DNA from: Bradysia coprophila
Taxonomy: Eukaryota > Arthropoda > Insecta > Diptera > Sciaridae
Assembly: GCF_014529535.1 (NCBI RefSeq)
Contig: NW_023503496.1
Location: forward strand, 1,364,001 to 1,428,000
Direction of reading: 5' to 3'
Length of the DNA: 64,000 bases
Shown piece by piece: positions 11,286 to 24,299 of the stretch (positions are counted from its first letter, which is position 1; each line of letters begins with the position of its first letter). The notes under the pieces were generated by a model. The model had not been told where the DNA came from. It saw only the letters and a list, made by a program, of their open reading frames with translations, and searched no databases. The position numbers were made by a program, and so were the translations under genes.

Positions 11286-12420
11286 CCGATTACCCCAGCT
11301 CCTAGTGATGCTACGCAAACTTACGACCAAATTTTAGTGAAAAAGTGAGTAATTTCCGGCAAAAAAGTTGCTAGAAGAGAAGAAGTGATATTTCAGAATT
11401 TTTTCATACTTTGGGGCCAAAAATGATAGCAATTTTTGAACTTTTCTCTGGTTTTCGGCCCTCTGCATGAAAAATTACATTTGTACCTGTTTGGGACGTC
11501 TGATTTAAGGCATTTTCGCTTGTAGAACGAACGAAATGAATTTCCCAAAAACCAATCGTCCAAAACAGGTACACAAATAACCAATGTACTTACTGGGCTG
11601 TTTGTTGAAAATAAATGGGAATTGGGACATTCCAGCTAAAATCTGTCACTTTTCGAAATATTTTCACCAAATGTGCACGGTAACCTTTTTTTCCCCTGAA
11701 AGCTGTTCATCAGACGCGTATTCAATTAGGCTCCATATTAGGTCGGCGCCCCAAAATCTCGAGGAGTTAAGGCCAAAAAGTGTTTATTTGTTTTTAGCTA
11801 AATTTCGGCCTTTCGAGATATTCTCACTAAATTTCAAGCAATTTCTCCGCAGCCCACTGTTTAAATGAAGTCCTCCCTCGTAATGTACATATTTTATGTA
11901 CGTAAACGTTTGCGCCTTATTTTTTGGACATTAAATGAGTACTTCAATTTCGAAAAAAGAAATATTTGTGGCTACACTAATGACCCCCGAAAATTATTAC
12001 TTTTATAAACATATCTACCACAAATTTTGGGCTGCCAACTTCATATACGGCTTAAACTGCGCGTCTTAACAATAGCTTTTAAGGCAAAGAAAATTTACCT
12101 AAATTGATACAGGTTTATTAAGTGAAAATATAAGGAATCGTCACAAATGTGTAACGCAACTAACCGCTGACTTCTTTCATCCCACTTCGCATGAAAGTAT
12201 TAGGTCGTTTGAGTATTACCGCAAAACATAGCCAACACAGCTCACTTTATAACTGACGGAATTTGTAACCATTGAATTGCCCGAGAGTTTTCTTTAATAA
12301 ATGGCCTCTGTTCATAACTCGATATATAACTGCAAGCACCGAAAACCAAACTTTTTAAATTCAAGCACCTCTTGCGACACTCTCACATGATATCCTTTAA
12401 ATAGTTGAAAAATTTCTCGA

Positions 12421-12612
12421 GTCAGAGGCAGTGAAATTTCAGCATGAATTTGATTCAGCTGTTTTTCAGCTGGTCCACACACAAAATCAAAACTGTTTAC
12501 ACAGTTTCACCACTACCACGTGCGTGGATGTGGCAGTTTCAGTCGTTAAGTATAAACAGCTTTGATTGCATCAACTGATTCAAATTCATGTGGATATTTC
12601 ACTGCCTCTGAC
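12421..12612. mobile_element. 192-bp MITE with GTCAGAGGCAGTGAAAT ends
   Basis: Left end GTCAGAGGCAGTGAAATTTC continuing to GAATTTGATTCAGCTG; right end its inverse, ending GAAATATCC...TTTCACTGCCTCTGAC in reverse sense. The centre holds a further hairpin around CCACTACCACGTGCGTGG. Confidence 0.7.
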
Positions 12613-13194
12613 TTTATTGTCATTTCTCTACAAATTCTACTTTTGCGATCGCATAATATTATGAGGACAGCTCATTACCGACAACGAGATCCGTTTTAAA
12701 ATAAAATTCCGTTGGTCATGTTGAACAATCTCTTTAATGAGTTCAATGAAATTAAATCACAATTATTCTAACATCAGATAAAATAACGAACGAATAAAAT
12801 GTTGTACCCGTTCACCGTCAAAAAAATAGAATATAATTCATGTGAGGTAGGGTCATACCAAACCGGCACATCCGTCTCAGCTCTGCTACACTGTCACCCT
12901 ACGACGATATCATGATATGTAAAGGTTTCACTGTCGTTTTAACTGCGCATTCATTGATAATCTCCAGATTAGCGGATTTGTATTTGTACTGTAAGAGAAA
13001 ACAGATTTACGAACTATTAGGAACGGGTTGTAGAAAATAGTCGTTGACATAACACTGACATAACAGGTGATGAAAATTTGAACAAGCCGGTTTTCGTTTT
13101 CTTTTCTTTTTAATATTAACAAAGTGGAACTGATACACAAAGATGGGTAGGGTACACAGTTCGTGAAATATTCGTGAAAAATGGAACCATGCAC

Positions 13195-13401
13195 AGCACT
13201 GCTCCTAGCATGAACACTGAATTGACAAGCGTCAAATTTGGCGACTTTAGTGATAAGAGCTGCCGCTTAGGATTGTTTGCATCGCATGTCTTAACTCATA
13301 CAAGGAAAACGAGTCATCTATCTGTACAAAAGAAACGCAATGCCTACTGTCATTTCATCAGCCTCCAAATATTTTCTATGTTAATGCTAGAAGCAGTGCT
13401 G
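13195..13401. repeat. Inverted-repeat element, family A (copy 2)
   Basis: Begins AGCACTGCTCCTAGCATGAA and ends with the inverse, CTAGAAGCAGTGCT. The body matches the copy at 419-627 in reverse orientation, including TGATAAGAGCTGCCGCTTAG and TGACGAAATGACAG-type segments. Confidence 0.65.
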
Positions 13402-13520
13402 CAAACCATGCTAGATGATTGATAAATGTTGACATAAAAAGCATGGTACATCTGTCAATTTTCATGCTTTACTTTTCAAAGTCTTACGAACCGTGTATAC
13501 ACTAGCATAGCACGAGGCAT

Positions 13521-13715
13521 AGCACCGCTCCTAGCATTAACACTCGTAAGTTAAACGCCTCCAATTTTTTTACATGTTTGCATGCGTGTGCAATTGCATG
13601 TCTTTTAACTCACACCAAGAAAAATTGAATTCTTGTCGTAGCTAGAGGAATGCAGCGCCTATTTTGATTTCATCAGCCTCCAAATATTTTCTATGTTAAT
13701 GCTAGGAGCAGTGCC
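13521..13715. repeat. Inverted-repeat element, family A (copy 3)
   Basis: Begins AGCACCGCTCCTAGCATTAA and ends GCTAGGAGCAGTGCC. It is more diverged internally than copy 2 and lies only 120 bp from it in the same orientation. Confidence 0.6.
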
Positions 13716-14618
13716 ATGGTACTAGCCTTTAACAGCAATCACATTCGAACCAAATTTTGGTTTAAGCAAAACAAAACAAGATAAGATGTTGAAGCGCACA
13801 GCACTGTGCTGTCAGCACACCGCAATAATCTCGAAAAGAATAGCCGACTAAATCCACATTCTAATTTCCCGCTACTCCAAGACTGGTAAAAAATTCATCT
13901 TCGTTGACACTCTATAAAAGGCGCCACTGTACTCAATACGGGAGAACGCGAGTTTTAAATTTTATATTCCCAGCTACACTAGGAAATGGCGTACCTACTG
14001 ATTGAGTCGAGAGAATGCTGTAAGTTAGGCCAAAAACACACGAGCATTTTTGCGTTGATGGCATCTACAATTATGCTGTATGTGTATAGTAACAGATGAG
14101 ATAAAATGATTAAAGATTTTATCTTCTACCCCATGGGAAAGTTGATCAGTGTATAGCAGTTTACCTCTACGAAGATGATCCGTTACATGAAGAGTATTTT
14201 CGGTTCATTTTTTAGTGAGTTCCTTCTATTTGGTTTTGGCGTAGGCAAGCAATATACCATAGAATACATTGGATGCTGCTTCGTACTTCATTACTTCGGA
14301 AACAACTTTGCGCTACTCGCAAACTCACTCGTGTGTTTTTGAGGAAATAGGTCTGTTCCAAGGCCACACAAATTGTCAAATTTCATCAATATTTATGTGA
14401 AAACCAATCTCTGTTGATTAAGTCGTGAACGTTCGGCCAATGAAAATTCGTGTTTACAGTTACTTGGAACGAACCTATTGTATCGGTACCTGTCTTTTCG
14501 ACAAGTGTAGATGTATACCTCAAGAGTTACCGAAGCTTATTTTTACCATCATGTAATGTACTTGCGCAGCATCCAATAGTTTCAACGAACAGAACTGACA
14601 GATGTAATGGTAAAGTAT

Positions 14619-14741
14619 GATTTCCATTCAACAAAAAAGTACTCCGTGAGAAAGTCGTGAGAGAGCGAGCTGTCAAATAAACAAAGCAAAAAATTCAATT
14701 TTGTCTCTCACACGAAGTACTTTTTTGGTAGGTGGAAATCA
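14619..14741. mobile_element. MITE, TCCACTCAACAAAAAGTACTC family (copy 2)
   Basis: Ends TTTCCATTCAACAAAAAAGT and, inverted, TTTTGGTAGGTGGAAATC; the core shares GAGAGCGAGCTGTCAAATAA with the other copies. It lies within intergenic DNA rich in other repeats, for example an ATTGGATGCTGC inverted pair at about 14267 and 14570. Confidence 0.75.
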
Positions 14742-15197
14742 AGCATTATACTGTGACACGCTTGCAGTATCTCGCAGATACCAGTGTAATAGTTAATCGT
14801 AAATTTGAATGAAGGGGTCGAAACTCCATATTCTAGTACCAAGAAGTGAAGTAAGCCTCATTACACTGTACCCTTAAGCAAAAGCATGAAAAAAATGATT
14901 GGGAAGATCGAAAGGTAAAGAAGTAAGTGGACTGGAAGGATGAAATAAATCGACATTGAGACATATTTGATGTAAGTAAAAACAAAGTCAGAACACCAGA
15001 TATCAGGTTCTAATGGTAGAATGACTTAAACATTCACAGAGGGCAAGCATATCAGCAGTTCTACCATCGGATCTATTACTTCATTTGATCTGAATATTTT
15101 CAAAAAATTGATTTCGAATCTTCTACTTCATTTATTTGAACAAGACATATCAGAGCCTGCCCTTTATTCGTGAAGTTGTAAGGGGCATGCTGTAAGC

Positions 15198-15992
15198 CAG
15201 GCATGAGCGCCGACGGAGAAACCTCGGCGGCGGCTAGCCGAAAAAAATTTCTCGGCGGCGGCGAAAAAGTCGGCTTGAGCCGGCTCGGCTGGAGGTTCCT
15301 TTTAACTTTTTTTCAAAATAAAAACGTTTAGATAAATTCATGGAAAATGAACTAGTAAGCATGAAAATGAAATTGTACGGAAAGCGAAAATGTAGGTAGA
15401 TTAGGTTGTTCAAAGTGCAAGTGGAACTGGTCTTGTTACAAGCAAGTCTCTAAGTCTAAGGTTCACTAACACGTCAAGTTTTATTGCCTCAAAACTTGAA
15501 CTAAATGGAAAATCATGCTCCGGTACACTCATTTAACTCATTAAGAAAATGGTTTTCGATAAGAAATCGAAAGCTCACGAAAATCAAGTAAAAATTGAAA
15601 AGAAAAGAAATCGAGAAAATTCGCAAAGATCGATAAAGTTTTCTCAAATTTGTGAATTAACTGATTGTGCGCCTTTGGCTCGTTCCGCAAAGGTCATACT
15701 TGCCAAAACAACAAACTTAGAAGCGAGGACGTAATATACCATTCTGGAAAATTCATGAAAATTCAAGAAAATTTTCAAAATTTTCTTAATTTTGAAAAAA
15801 AAATCAAGAAGTACTTGAGCTGCTTAGGATCAACAGGAATCTCGGTTTTCAAAATTATTTCACCCATTCACCTTTCGAAATCTTTATTTCATTTTCCAGC
15901 CGTTTCAAGCGGGCTTGGCACCGGCTCGGCTTGTTCAAAAATGGCCAGCGGCGGCTTAATCGGCGGCTTATTTTCGGCGGCGCTCATGCCTG
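15198..15992. mobile_element. 795-bp GC-ended hAT-like non-autonomous element
   Basis: The terminal inverted repeats are CAGGCATGAGCGCCG. They are flanked by 8-bp repeats CTGTAAGC (15190-15197) and GTGTAAGC (15993-16000), matching at 7 of 8 bases. CA-starting ends plus an 8-bp target duplication are typical of hAT elements. The ends are rich in CGGCGGCGGC-type sequence and GCCGGCTCGGC blocks, in strong contrast to the AT-rich interior and surroundings. ORFs inside (about 60 and 143 codons) show no transposase motifs. Confidence 0.7.
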
Positions 15993-16066
15993 GTGTAAGC
16001 ACTGAAAGACGAGTTTGTTCAATTATATCGCTTAAGTCTTATGTGGACGATCCGGGAAAGTTAGCT

Positions 16067-17454
16067 TCAAAACCCGATGTCGAGATAAAACCGTGAAGTT
16101 ACCTGTTTGTCATAGTGAATTGTCGAACCGGAAAAGGTTCAGTGAGGAGAGACAATCAAGGGTAAACGGGTAGGGTACGGATAAATGAACAAACGAGGCC
16201 CGATGTTGTTCCCATATTTTCCTATCGAATTGGTCGACCAAAAAGAACACCAAATTTGCACACTAATCCTCACATTTCCACTTACCGGATTTTTGTCGCT
16301 TGCATCGGAGAAAAATATTTTCAAAGTCCGACTGCCCTTTCCAACGATCTTCTCAATACCGGAAAAGATCTTCATGTCACGAAGCCACGGATGTAGTCGA
16401 GCTGGATTAGAAACGAGACACAATGGCATGAGAATCGAGACTCCAATGGTCAATTTAAAGAAATAATTTTCCACTCAAAACACTCACCGCTTGTCGTACC
16501 AATGTACAATTCTTCAAGCAATGGCAGGTGTTCTACAATCGATAGTAGTTCGGTGTCCGATATGACGATATTATTAAGCGTTAAACAAGCCAATTTTGGT
16601 GGCCATTTGGGGACATCGCTTCCAATCTTTCGCACACCTTTACCGTTAGCGATGGCCAAAAATTTTAAGTTTTTCAATCTACCGATGTCTGCGAAGGTTT
16701 GCTTGTTCACATTCATTGTGAAGGAAAGCTTTTCCAAGTTACGCTTATGCGACGCCAGTAGTTGTATCAGTTGGTTACAAGTTTTCTCACTTTCGAACGA
16801 AAAATGGGTCAACGTGTCGGACTGCAGTAAATCCAGAACGACAGTGTAATCAAACGGTGTTGAACATGGTTTTTTCGATTTTCCTCTTTTGGGTTCTTGT
16901 GCACTACCATCTTCTCCCATCGCCATCTCAATGAGGCGTAAGTACCTTAATCTCGGGAACAATTCCGACAGATTCGTGATGTCTTCTCGATACCAAAAGT
17001 GATCGAATTCCAGACCCTCCAGATTTGGGTTGTTCGTGAGACACTTCTCGAATACATGCGTCGCCATCCGAACATGAGGGACCTTCATTTCTGTCAAATT
17101 TCGAAAAAGTTCCAACGAATCTGATCCTTCACCTTCCAGCAATTCTATGCGGTCCACGTTCTTGCAATGTTTTGCGACACATGGCAGAAGAACAGGATTT
17201 CCACTCACAATTCGGACATTTGTCACGCATGGTCCTCGGCTTGACAAAATTTGTTCGAAAGTTTTCATTGTAACTGGCCTGCTAAAATCGGGTAGTTCAG
17301 TGGTTTCGTCGATGGTTGACTGCGGGACATCATTCTCTTCGACTTCGACTTTAGTGAGACAAATGGACAACTCTAAAAAGTCGAAATTTTCGGTAGGCAT
17401 TGAGGACATCTTTCTTGGTGGACCGTTCAATGCATCCTTTGCGCGGCGCTTCAT
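16067..17454 (-). CDS. Intracellular leucine-rich-repeat protein (F-box/LRR-like)
   Basis: Three exons, 17454-16488, 16401-16286 and 16102-16067, with GTGAGT and GTAAGT donors, CAG acceptors and consistent phase, give 372 residues. The start MKRRAKDALNGPP is the only upstream ATG that precedes the whole ORF. There is no signal peptide. From about residue 80 the protein is built of irregular LRR units such as LEGLEFDHF, LRYLRLIEM, LEKLSFTM, LKFLAIANG, LACLTLNNI and LLEELYIGTT, of the cysteine-containing/RNase-inhibitor-like type seen in F-box substrate adaptors. A canonical N-terminal F-box is not visible, so the adaptor role is only a possibility. A basic stretch KRGKSKK sits in a loop near residue 190. 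The last exon adds 11 residues and is the least certain part. Confidence 0.7.
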
Positions 17455-19980
17455 TGTTATTGTTGATTAATTTAAAACGGATGAAATGACATTCAATTAA
17501 TATTACACACAAGATTAGTGATCGTTTCGTGTCGACATTGACTTTCGATTGCCGATGGAAAACTGTGGGAAACGAATGAGCAATTTCTTTCTTCTTTTTT
17601 GGATGTTTAAATGAACGAACGAAACGGAGTAATGACAGGTTATAGTAGATTTTGCCAAGGCTGTAGATTTTAGGCAGGTGACGCCGGTGACGCAGACCCA
17701 AAGTATATAAATCCTAAAAGTAAGCAATGGCAAACACCGAAGGTAATGTAAATCCGCAGTTAAGAAGCAGTTACCCCTCACGTCACGGCGCCAGCACTGG
17801 CCCAATGTCAAATAGTTTTGAAAATACGAAAACTGTCCCCATTTGTTAGACCGTCCATTTTATCGTGTTTAGTATCAATCGAAAGGTAATATCAGCAGCT
17901 TACAAACGAGCCCCTTCTTGCTATGCTTCGACATCCCTACAGGTAATCCCTGTGGACTCTTATGGCCTTTCGAAGTCAGTGATTTAAGGATTTAACATCC
18001 GGAAATTCTGCTTTTAGTGCTTTAAGTCCAGTCAAATTCGATGTCATTCGAAAGTTACTTAAAATACCTTCCTAACAGCCCTTACACAACAGAAAAAGAA
18101 TTACGAAAAACGGTTGATTTTTCTCTGAGATTTTACTCACGCCCCTTTTTTGCGATTTTTGAAACACTGTGGCTAGTCGAGACGTGAATAAGGAAGGGAC
18201 AAATCGTTTTTTTTTTGTCAAATATCAGTAGAAACGCGAAAAATAAGAAAAAAGAAACTCTATGCAGTCAAATCAGTCGTAACATAACAGAGAAATGATA
18301 ACAGATGTCGTTGCTGTGCCGGCGCAGTGTCATCTATTATAATTTCTCTGTAATATGAGTATTGTTTTTGAAACGTCAAATCATCAACACAAAAATTTAG
18401 TGTCGGTTGTAAAAATTGAAATAATTTCGGTGATTTCGATGTGATTTAATTAAGATTTTGTGCGGAAATGTGCTTCTTCTGTTTTTTTAAACAGTTCATT
18501 TAAACAGTTAATATAGTGAGGAGGTAATGCCATATATAACCGAATCAGATGCGGTGGTACGAAAGTTCGATACAAACGTCATCTCATCCCTTCGTTGAAA
18601 TACAAGTAAATCGTAGTCAACCATTTTAAAAAAAGATGTCACTGGCATCGAACTTATGTGCTACTCCGCGCTATAGTTACCTTGGTCAAAACCACCGAAA
18701 TGATGAAAAATTGATGATGGCCAATCATGTAAACAATCAACAATCCTGCGAAAATATTGGCGATTTCGTTAAGTTTGGCGATCACGCATGATGACATTTA
18801 AATTGAAAAGGGGATTTTTTTCACTGGGAATATTTTCGTTAGGTGTGATGTGAGTGTGGCAAAAGAGATGATACAGAAAAAAGAAAATGTCGGCGGTAAT
18901 CTTAAAAAATTACGTTATAGAGGAAACACTATAATTCGAATGCGTGTACGTTTCCGGTGAAATAAATTAGTGCGAAAGTAACTTTACGATAACGTCATTA
19001 GCTAGAGGTGTGTCATATCCTTATAATCATCTCATTTTCATCATGACATCCGAACGTCATCCACAGAGAAGCCAACACAACCTCACTTTGAAGTTTTAAC
19101 GAACAAAGGATAGTACAAACAAACGAAACTCAAGTTGGCTAACGAGATTTTTCAGTTTTACCAACTTTACATCGAAATGTGTCAGAGCATAGAGCCGTCA
19201 AAAATGATAGCCGCAAAAACGTGCAAAACGATTATTTCAATAATGAACGTCGTTGTTGATATAACCTATTACAATATTTGGTTACTTACATACCAGAAAT
19301 ATTTACTTTGGCGATCTTGATATTTATTTAAATAAAGAACTCAGCTTATCTTCACATTTTGTATGCAGGCCTGCTGGAACGATATAATATGGAACAAGAG
19401 TATTGGAGCTAGTAACTTATACTCAAATGAGCGTTGGAAGTGCTAATTGTTTTTAATAACTAATAGTCTCATATCTTCATCGTTCGAAAAAATACATTCT
19501 ATATTCTATATCTTTCATCCGTTGTTGTTCTTCCTTTCCGAAACATCATAAATCAACAATGACAACAGCAACAACGAACTGTCTTTATGTATTTCTAATA
19601 GAAAGGCTTGGTAGGTTATCTTTTAGTAAATGGTTTTATATATCGAACGTCTGAAAGTTCGCTTGCTCCACCATAGATTACACATATAAAGCTCATAACA
19701 ACCAGCATGAGGAGCACTGAGCACACACACACATCCATAACCAAAAGCTAAAACGATCTTATAGGCTTTGCTTTTTATGACAATTGTCGCTCTTGCAAAG
19801 TGACACACAAGAGTATACTGACTGTTACACATAATTATTACGACCGTTGCATCGCGATGCTTTGATCCGCGTCCAGTCTATTAATTGTATTTCGACGTAC
19901 CGCGTATGTTTTCGTTTACACAACAGTTCATGCAATAACACGCGACGGCATTACATTCAGTGATTAAAATATATAGAACT
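17455..19980. other. Intergenic stretch with repeat relics, no gene seen
   Basis: Contains a degraded end of the CAAGGCTGTATACTTTGGGG family at about 17655, a CAAAGTATATAAA motif at about 17699 with an inserted ~22 bp, a small palindromic MITE (18288-18350), and at about 19045-19105 an inverted copy of a segment from 9680-9735. ORFs here are short and featureless. Confidence 0.45.
18288..18350. mobile_element. 63-bp MITE, CAGAGAAATGATAACAGATG family
   Basis: A short hairpin: CAGAGAAATGATAACAGATG at the left and the imperfect inverse ending AATTTCTCTG at the right, around a GCCGGCGCAGTG core. A close copy is at 40802-40861. The flanks TAACATAA and TAATATGA match at 6 of 8 bases. Confidence 0.65.
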
Positions 19981-20087
19981 TTGTGACCAATTACCCCGTA
20001 AATATTGACAGTGCGCTAGATTCAGTGAATAATCTTATTAGTGTGGCCAAATATTTCAATTCCACTAACATTTATGGACCCGAGAAA

Positions 20088-23000
20088 ATGACAAAAATAT
20101 TTTGTTGTCTCTGTCAACGTCGAACAGATATCCCGAGACAAAGGTTTCGAGTTGGAACCGATTCAAATTGGCCAATGTTATTGATACACTCGGAAAAAAA
20201 TGGTTTGGATGCGACTTCATTTTCGAAGAACGACTATGTGTGTATAAAATGTCATTCAATAATCTCCCATAACCGTATGGCGGACCGAGGACCAAACAAA
20301 AAAATCAAAAATTGTCAACCCATTGCTCGTGAACCCGGAATCAACAAGACAGTCCTAAGAAACTTTACGAAATCCATACTCCACGCACCAACTACATCGA
20401 ATCCTGAGATGTCGTTTGAAGGTAAAATTGTGCTCGACGATTAAACAAAACTTTTGAACGATATTTCGTAACCAACCAGGAGGAGAGTCTTCAACTTTGC
20501 TGGATGACAACGAAACGTCCGTCGTGTTGAATGCAGTCATTGATCCGTTGCAAAGAGAAACCGTTGTATCTGATGTACCAGACTTAGACACTGCTGATGA
20601 TTCACAGGAGGAACCGTCATCAACAATTCGGAACGATACAACCGGTAGGTATTTATGTGACTGGGTTTATAAGGCAACTTCGATGAAAGGATATGAACAG
20701 GGAAGGCAGGGTAGTTTCAGTGGTCAATCGGTCAATATGAAAGCTTGAATGTTGAAAATATAAAGACTTCAATGAAGTAGTTCTATTAACATCATAAGTT
20801 GCGCGTGGAGCTAACGGACTATTTATGAAACTTAACGTATCTTACACGTATAGCTTTAACATTATTTAAAAGGAGGAGTCGTTGTTTAACATAAGCAACA
20901 CTTTCTGACGAGCTAAATAATATACTTCATCAATTTTACGTCGTCAATAATGAATTTTTAAGTGTTAAGCCATTAACGAATGTTGCCTTCTCTTTTCATT
21001 CAACATAACTTAGACAGTGATGACTATCTCTAATATATAATTCCTTTTACCAGACGAAGACAACGAGGCAGATGGTATGTCAGGGAATGACTATATCGGA
21101 ATCGATATGTCCGACACAGTGGTTGATTTGAACAGCCTAACTGAAATTGATCTGCCTGCAGAAGCTAGTTCAAACTTCTTGCACCTAAAGGGAGTGAAAA
21201 CATCACAGTCTCGTTGTTCCATATGCCATTCAAAAAATGGAAGGAAGGCGATTCCGTGGCCGGCAATCCAACAAGCTTGGTTCGAAAGACGATGCTACAT
21301 TCCCAAAGCGAATCGTACATGCGAGGAGCATATTACCGTTTGCATGAAATTCACTGACGACGCTCTCGAACTATTAGCAAACGCAAAACTGGAAATTAAT
21401 GTGAATGTCACAGATTTTGAATTATGGTTAAATGGAATTTCCGACTTGCCACAGTCAACACCGTACAGTTTCGAGGAGGATGGCATCGAAGCAGAAAAAT
21501 ATAAAATGTTTTTCGGAATAAAGAAAGACGATTTCGACGATTTATTGACATATCTGAAAGGTAATTTGAATGATTTCAGAAACCTGCACAAGTGACGTCT
21601 CACTTTGTTATGTGATATTTGATTCTTGCTTCATACACGTCTCATGAAAATTCCAATGATAATATATCCCATAACACCGCGACGTCATTTATGAACTTTC
21701 CTCTGCTCTACTTAACGTGATTATTTTATCCATTTAAGGAATGAGAAACACGGAGACGAGATCGGTGCGCACCGCCTTAGCAATGTTTCTCTTGCTCCTT
21801 CGCAACAATATGAAACAAGAGATCATTGCACATAATTTTGCCACAACCCAACAAGTCGTCAGTCGAACTATTGATGCAGTGTCAGCGATATTGCATGATC
21901 AATTTGTACCGCAATACCTCGGATATCATCACATTACTCGTGACGAAGCACTGAACAAACACTCCATTAAAATAACTTCGAAAGTGTTGGGCAAGGACGA
22001 ATCACATCTTTGTGTGATTGCTGATGGTACCTACAACTACATTGAGAAGCCCTCTGACTTCGAACTGCAGAGAAAAACGTTTTCGGCCCACAAAAAACGT
22101 AATTTATTGAAGCCACTGTACATCGTCTTTCCATCGGGATATATTTTGGAAGCGGCTGGACCATATTTTTGCGACGCAAAAAATAATGATGCAGCCAACA
22201 TTCGTCACCACTACAAAAACTCCGATCTGCTACTGTTTTTGGAGGATGACGACTACTTTCTTCTTGACCGAGGCTACCGTGACGTCGTTGAGGAAACGGA
22301 GAACAATGGTCAATCCGTTTTTATGCCTAGTCTATTGACAGGCAAACGAACTCATTTCACCTGCGAAGAGGCGAATTCGTCTAGAAAGGTGAGTTTCCAG
22401 TCTCATTTTTTGTATGGATTAAGGACTGAGCGATACATACCATCTGAGTTTGTAAGATAGCTTTGCCAAATCGTACTTCTTACGTTCTATTGACCGTGAT
22501 CTTTAATTGTGTTCCGTAATTTATCAAACAAAAACACATTTACTCAATGTAGTTAGTAGTTGGTATAAATTCTAAGATTCAAACAAGGCGAAAGACTGAC
22601 TCGTTCAAAGATAGGGATTTTATTACGACCATTATGCATCAGTGACTCATTGAGTGAGTGCATTTACTACGTTGACTCGAGTTATGTTCATTGACAATCA
22701 TTTATCTGCATTTTACTAGTGTCATTCTCTTTTCTAATGAATTTTAACCTTTAGAATCGAATATTTTTGTCATTGTTGTCGATAAAAGACGATATGCCGT
22801 GTCTATTACGTTACGTAGTTCATTCTAACATCATTGTGCAGATTTCTTCGTGTCTTACAACGAAATTTTTTTCATTTTAGGTCACAATGTTCAGATGGGT
22901 AGTAGAGAGTGTTAATGGACGAATCAAAAACGTTTTCCCATTCTTCAAGCATACAATTGAAGGATCGTATGTGCCGAAAATCATGCGATTTAATAGAATA

Positions 23001-23618
23001 GCGTGCGCCATTATGAATAAATACTTTCCGCCACTATACGATAACAAAGACTTTCACAAAATGATCGCGGAAGTGACTGATAATCACGTTTCCCAAACAA
23101 ATACATTAAAGGCTGAAATCGAATCACTTGGATTAAAGCGCATGACGACCCGTTGGGAAAAGGCTTCAGACTCCTCTGTTATGGATTTTCCCGAATTATC
23201 TATGGACGATCTGAAACGAATAACTCTTGGAACCTACCAGATAAAAATTGCAGGCAAATACATCGACAGCCACATGAAAGAGGATTCCAGTTTTGGAATA
23301 TTCATTCACCGGGAAAATGAATCCATTATTAGAGCAAAAATTCAGTCCCGCTTTAGCAAGTCTAAAACTCACGATGCGTGGGTTAAATTCGAGAAAGGTG
23401 GCGCTGGGCATGAGGCTATTACAGGTTTATACTGTACATGCAAGGTTGGAGAACGAACATTGGGATGCTGCAGTCACCTAACTTCAATCATTCGATATCT
23501 GGGACATGATCGCCATCAACCCACTAAAACGAAGTCATATTTTCGTTCCGCTTGGGATGCCATTGATTGCGACGATTCATGCAATGAATATTCCAGTGAT
23601 GACGACGACGACTTGTAG
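20088..23618 (+). CDS. DDE endonuclease-type transposase-like protein with HTH and SWIM-like finger
   Basis: Five exons, 20088-20421, 20480-20644, 21054-21560, 21739-22388 and 22881-23618, all GT-AG and in phase, encode 797 residues with no stop or frameshift. Order of parts: an N-terminal C-x2-C...C-x2-C finger (CCLC...CIKC); an acidic linker; a second finger (CSIC...CEEH); an HTH_Tnp_4-like helix-turn-helix (about 337-385, RSVRTALAMFLLLLRNNM); a DDE_Tnp_4-like core with D431 (VIADGTYNYIE), D512 (FLLDRGYRD) and E561 (RWVVESVNGRIK); then a SWIM-type CxC...CxH (C737, C739, C749, H751). PIF/Harbinger-type DDE cores of this sort cut and join DNA; the SWIM finger binds zinc. AATAAA lies at 23765-23770. 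I find no terminal inverted repeats near either end, so it may be host-retained. The first in-frame ATG (20088) was chosen; the frame is open further upstream. Confidence 0.82.
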
Positions 23619-24137
23619 AATCGCTCAAATTCCATGACGGTGTGGAATAGTTCTGGCTGTGTTTTTTCGATTTATATCTTTTCAATGAAAATTGTATGTG
23701 GTTGGCTGACTGATAGGTTGTTAATTGTTACGATTGATACTAAGTTTTTCATGATTTTTTTTATAATAAAGATATTGACTGCAAATCTAGGGCTACAATT
23801 TCATTCAAGGTTTCTTTTCGAAAAGTGAGTATAACATCTTGTTCGATATAAGAGATTGTACACGTTGGGGTTACTTATACTATTGAGAGTGGAACACGGT
23901 TAAATAACTAATTCCTTACAGTAAAAAGCTTATGTGCTCCTTCAAAAATATAACAGTTTAGCCCAAACCAATTTGGAATTTTCAAACTACGATAAAACGA
24001 ATCTCAGTAATTCTTTTGCCCATGACCAACGATAAATGAAAGTCGGGATGGATCCCGAATAATTTACTTAAATGAGATCATATTTACTATAGTTTCATGT
24101 TCCGTGACTAACAAACCATTTGTAGATAGAACAGATA

Positions 24138-24290
24138 CAGGGCCGGACTGGTTACCAAAAGGCGTATCGGGCAAATTGACTGAAAAAGGCTCAGAGGCGC
24201 ATAAGTAAACTTGATCTGTCTGAGGAGCGGCAAAAAGCAAAAGGCGCATCAGGCATCGCCCGATCGCCCAGTATAGCCAGTCCGGGCCTG
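24138..24290. mobile_element. 153-bp hAT-like MITE (CAGGGCCGGACTGG ends)
   Basis: CAGGGCCGGACTGG at the left and CCAGTCCGGGCCTG at the right. The flanking octamers AACAGATA and AACTCATA match at 6 of 8 bases. End sequence and size fit a non-autonomous hAT element. It contains a CGCCCGATCGCCC palindrome near the right end. Confidence 0.7.
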
Positions 24291-24299
24291 AACTCATAG

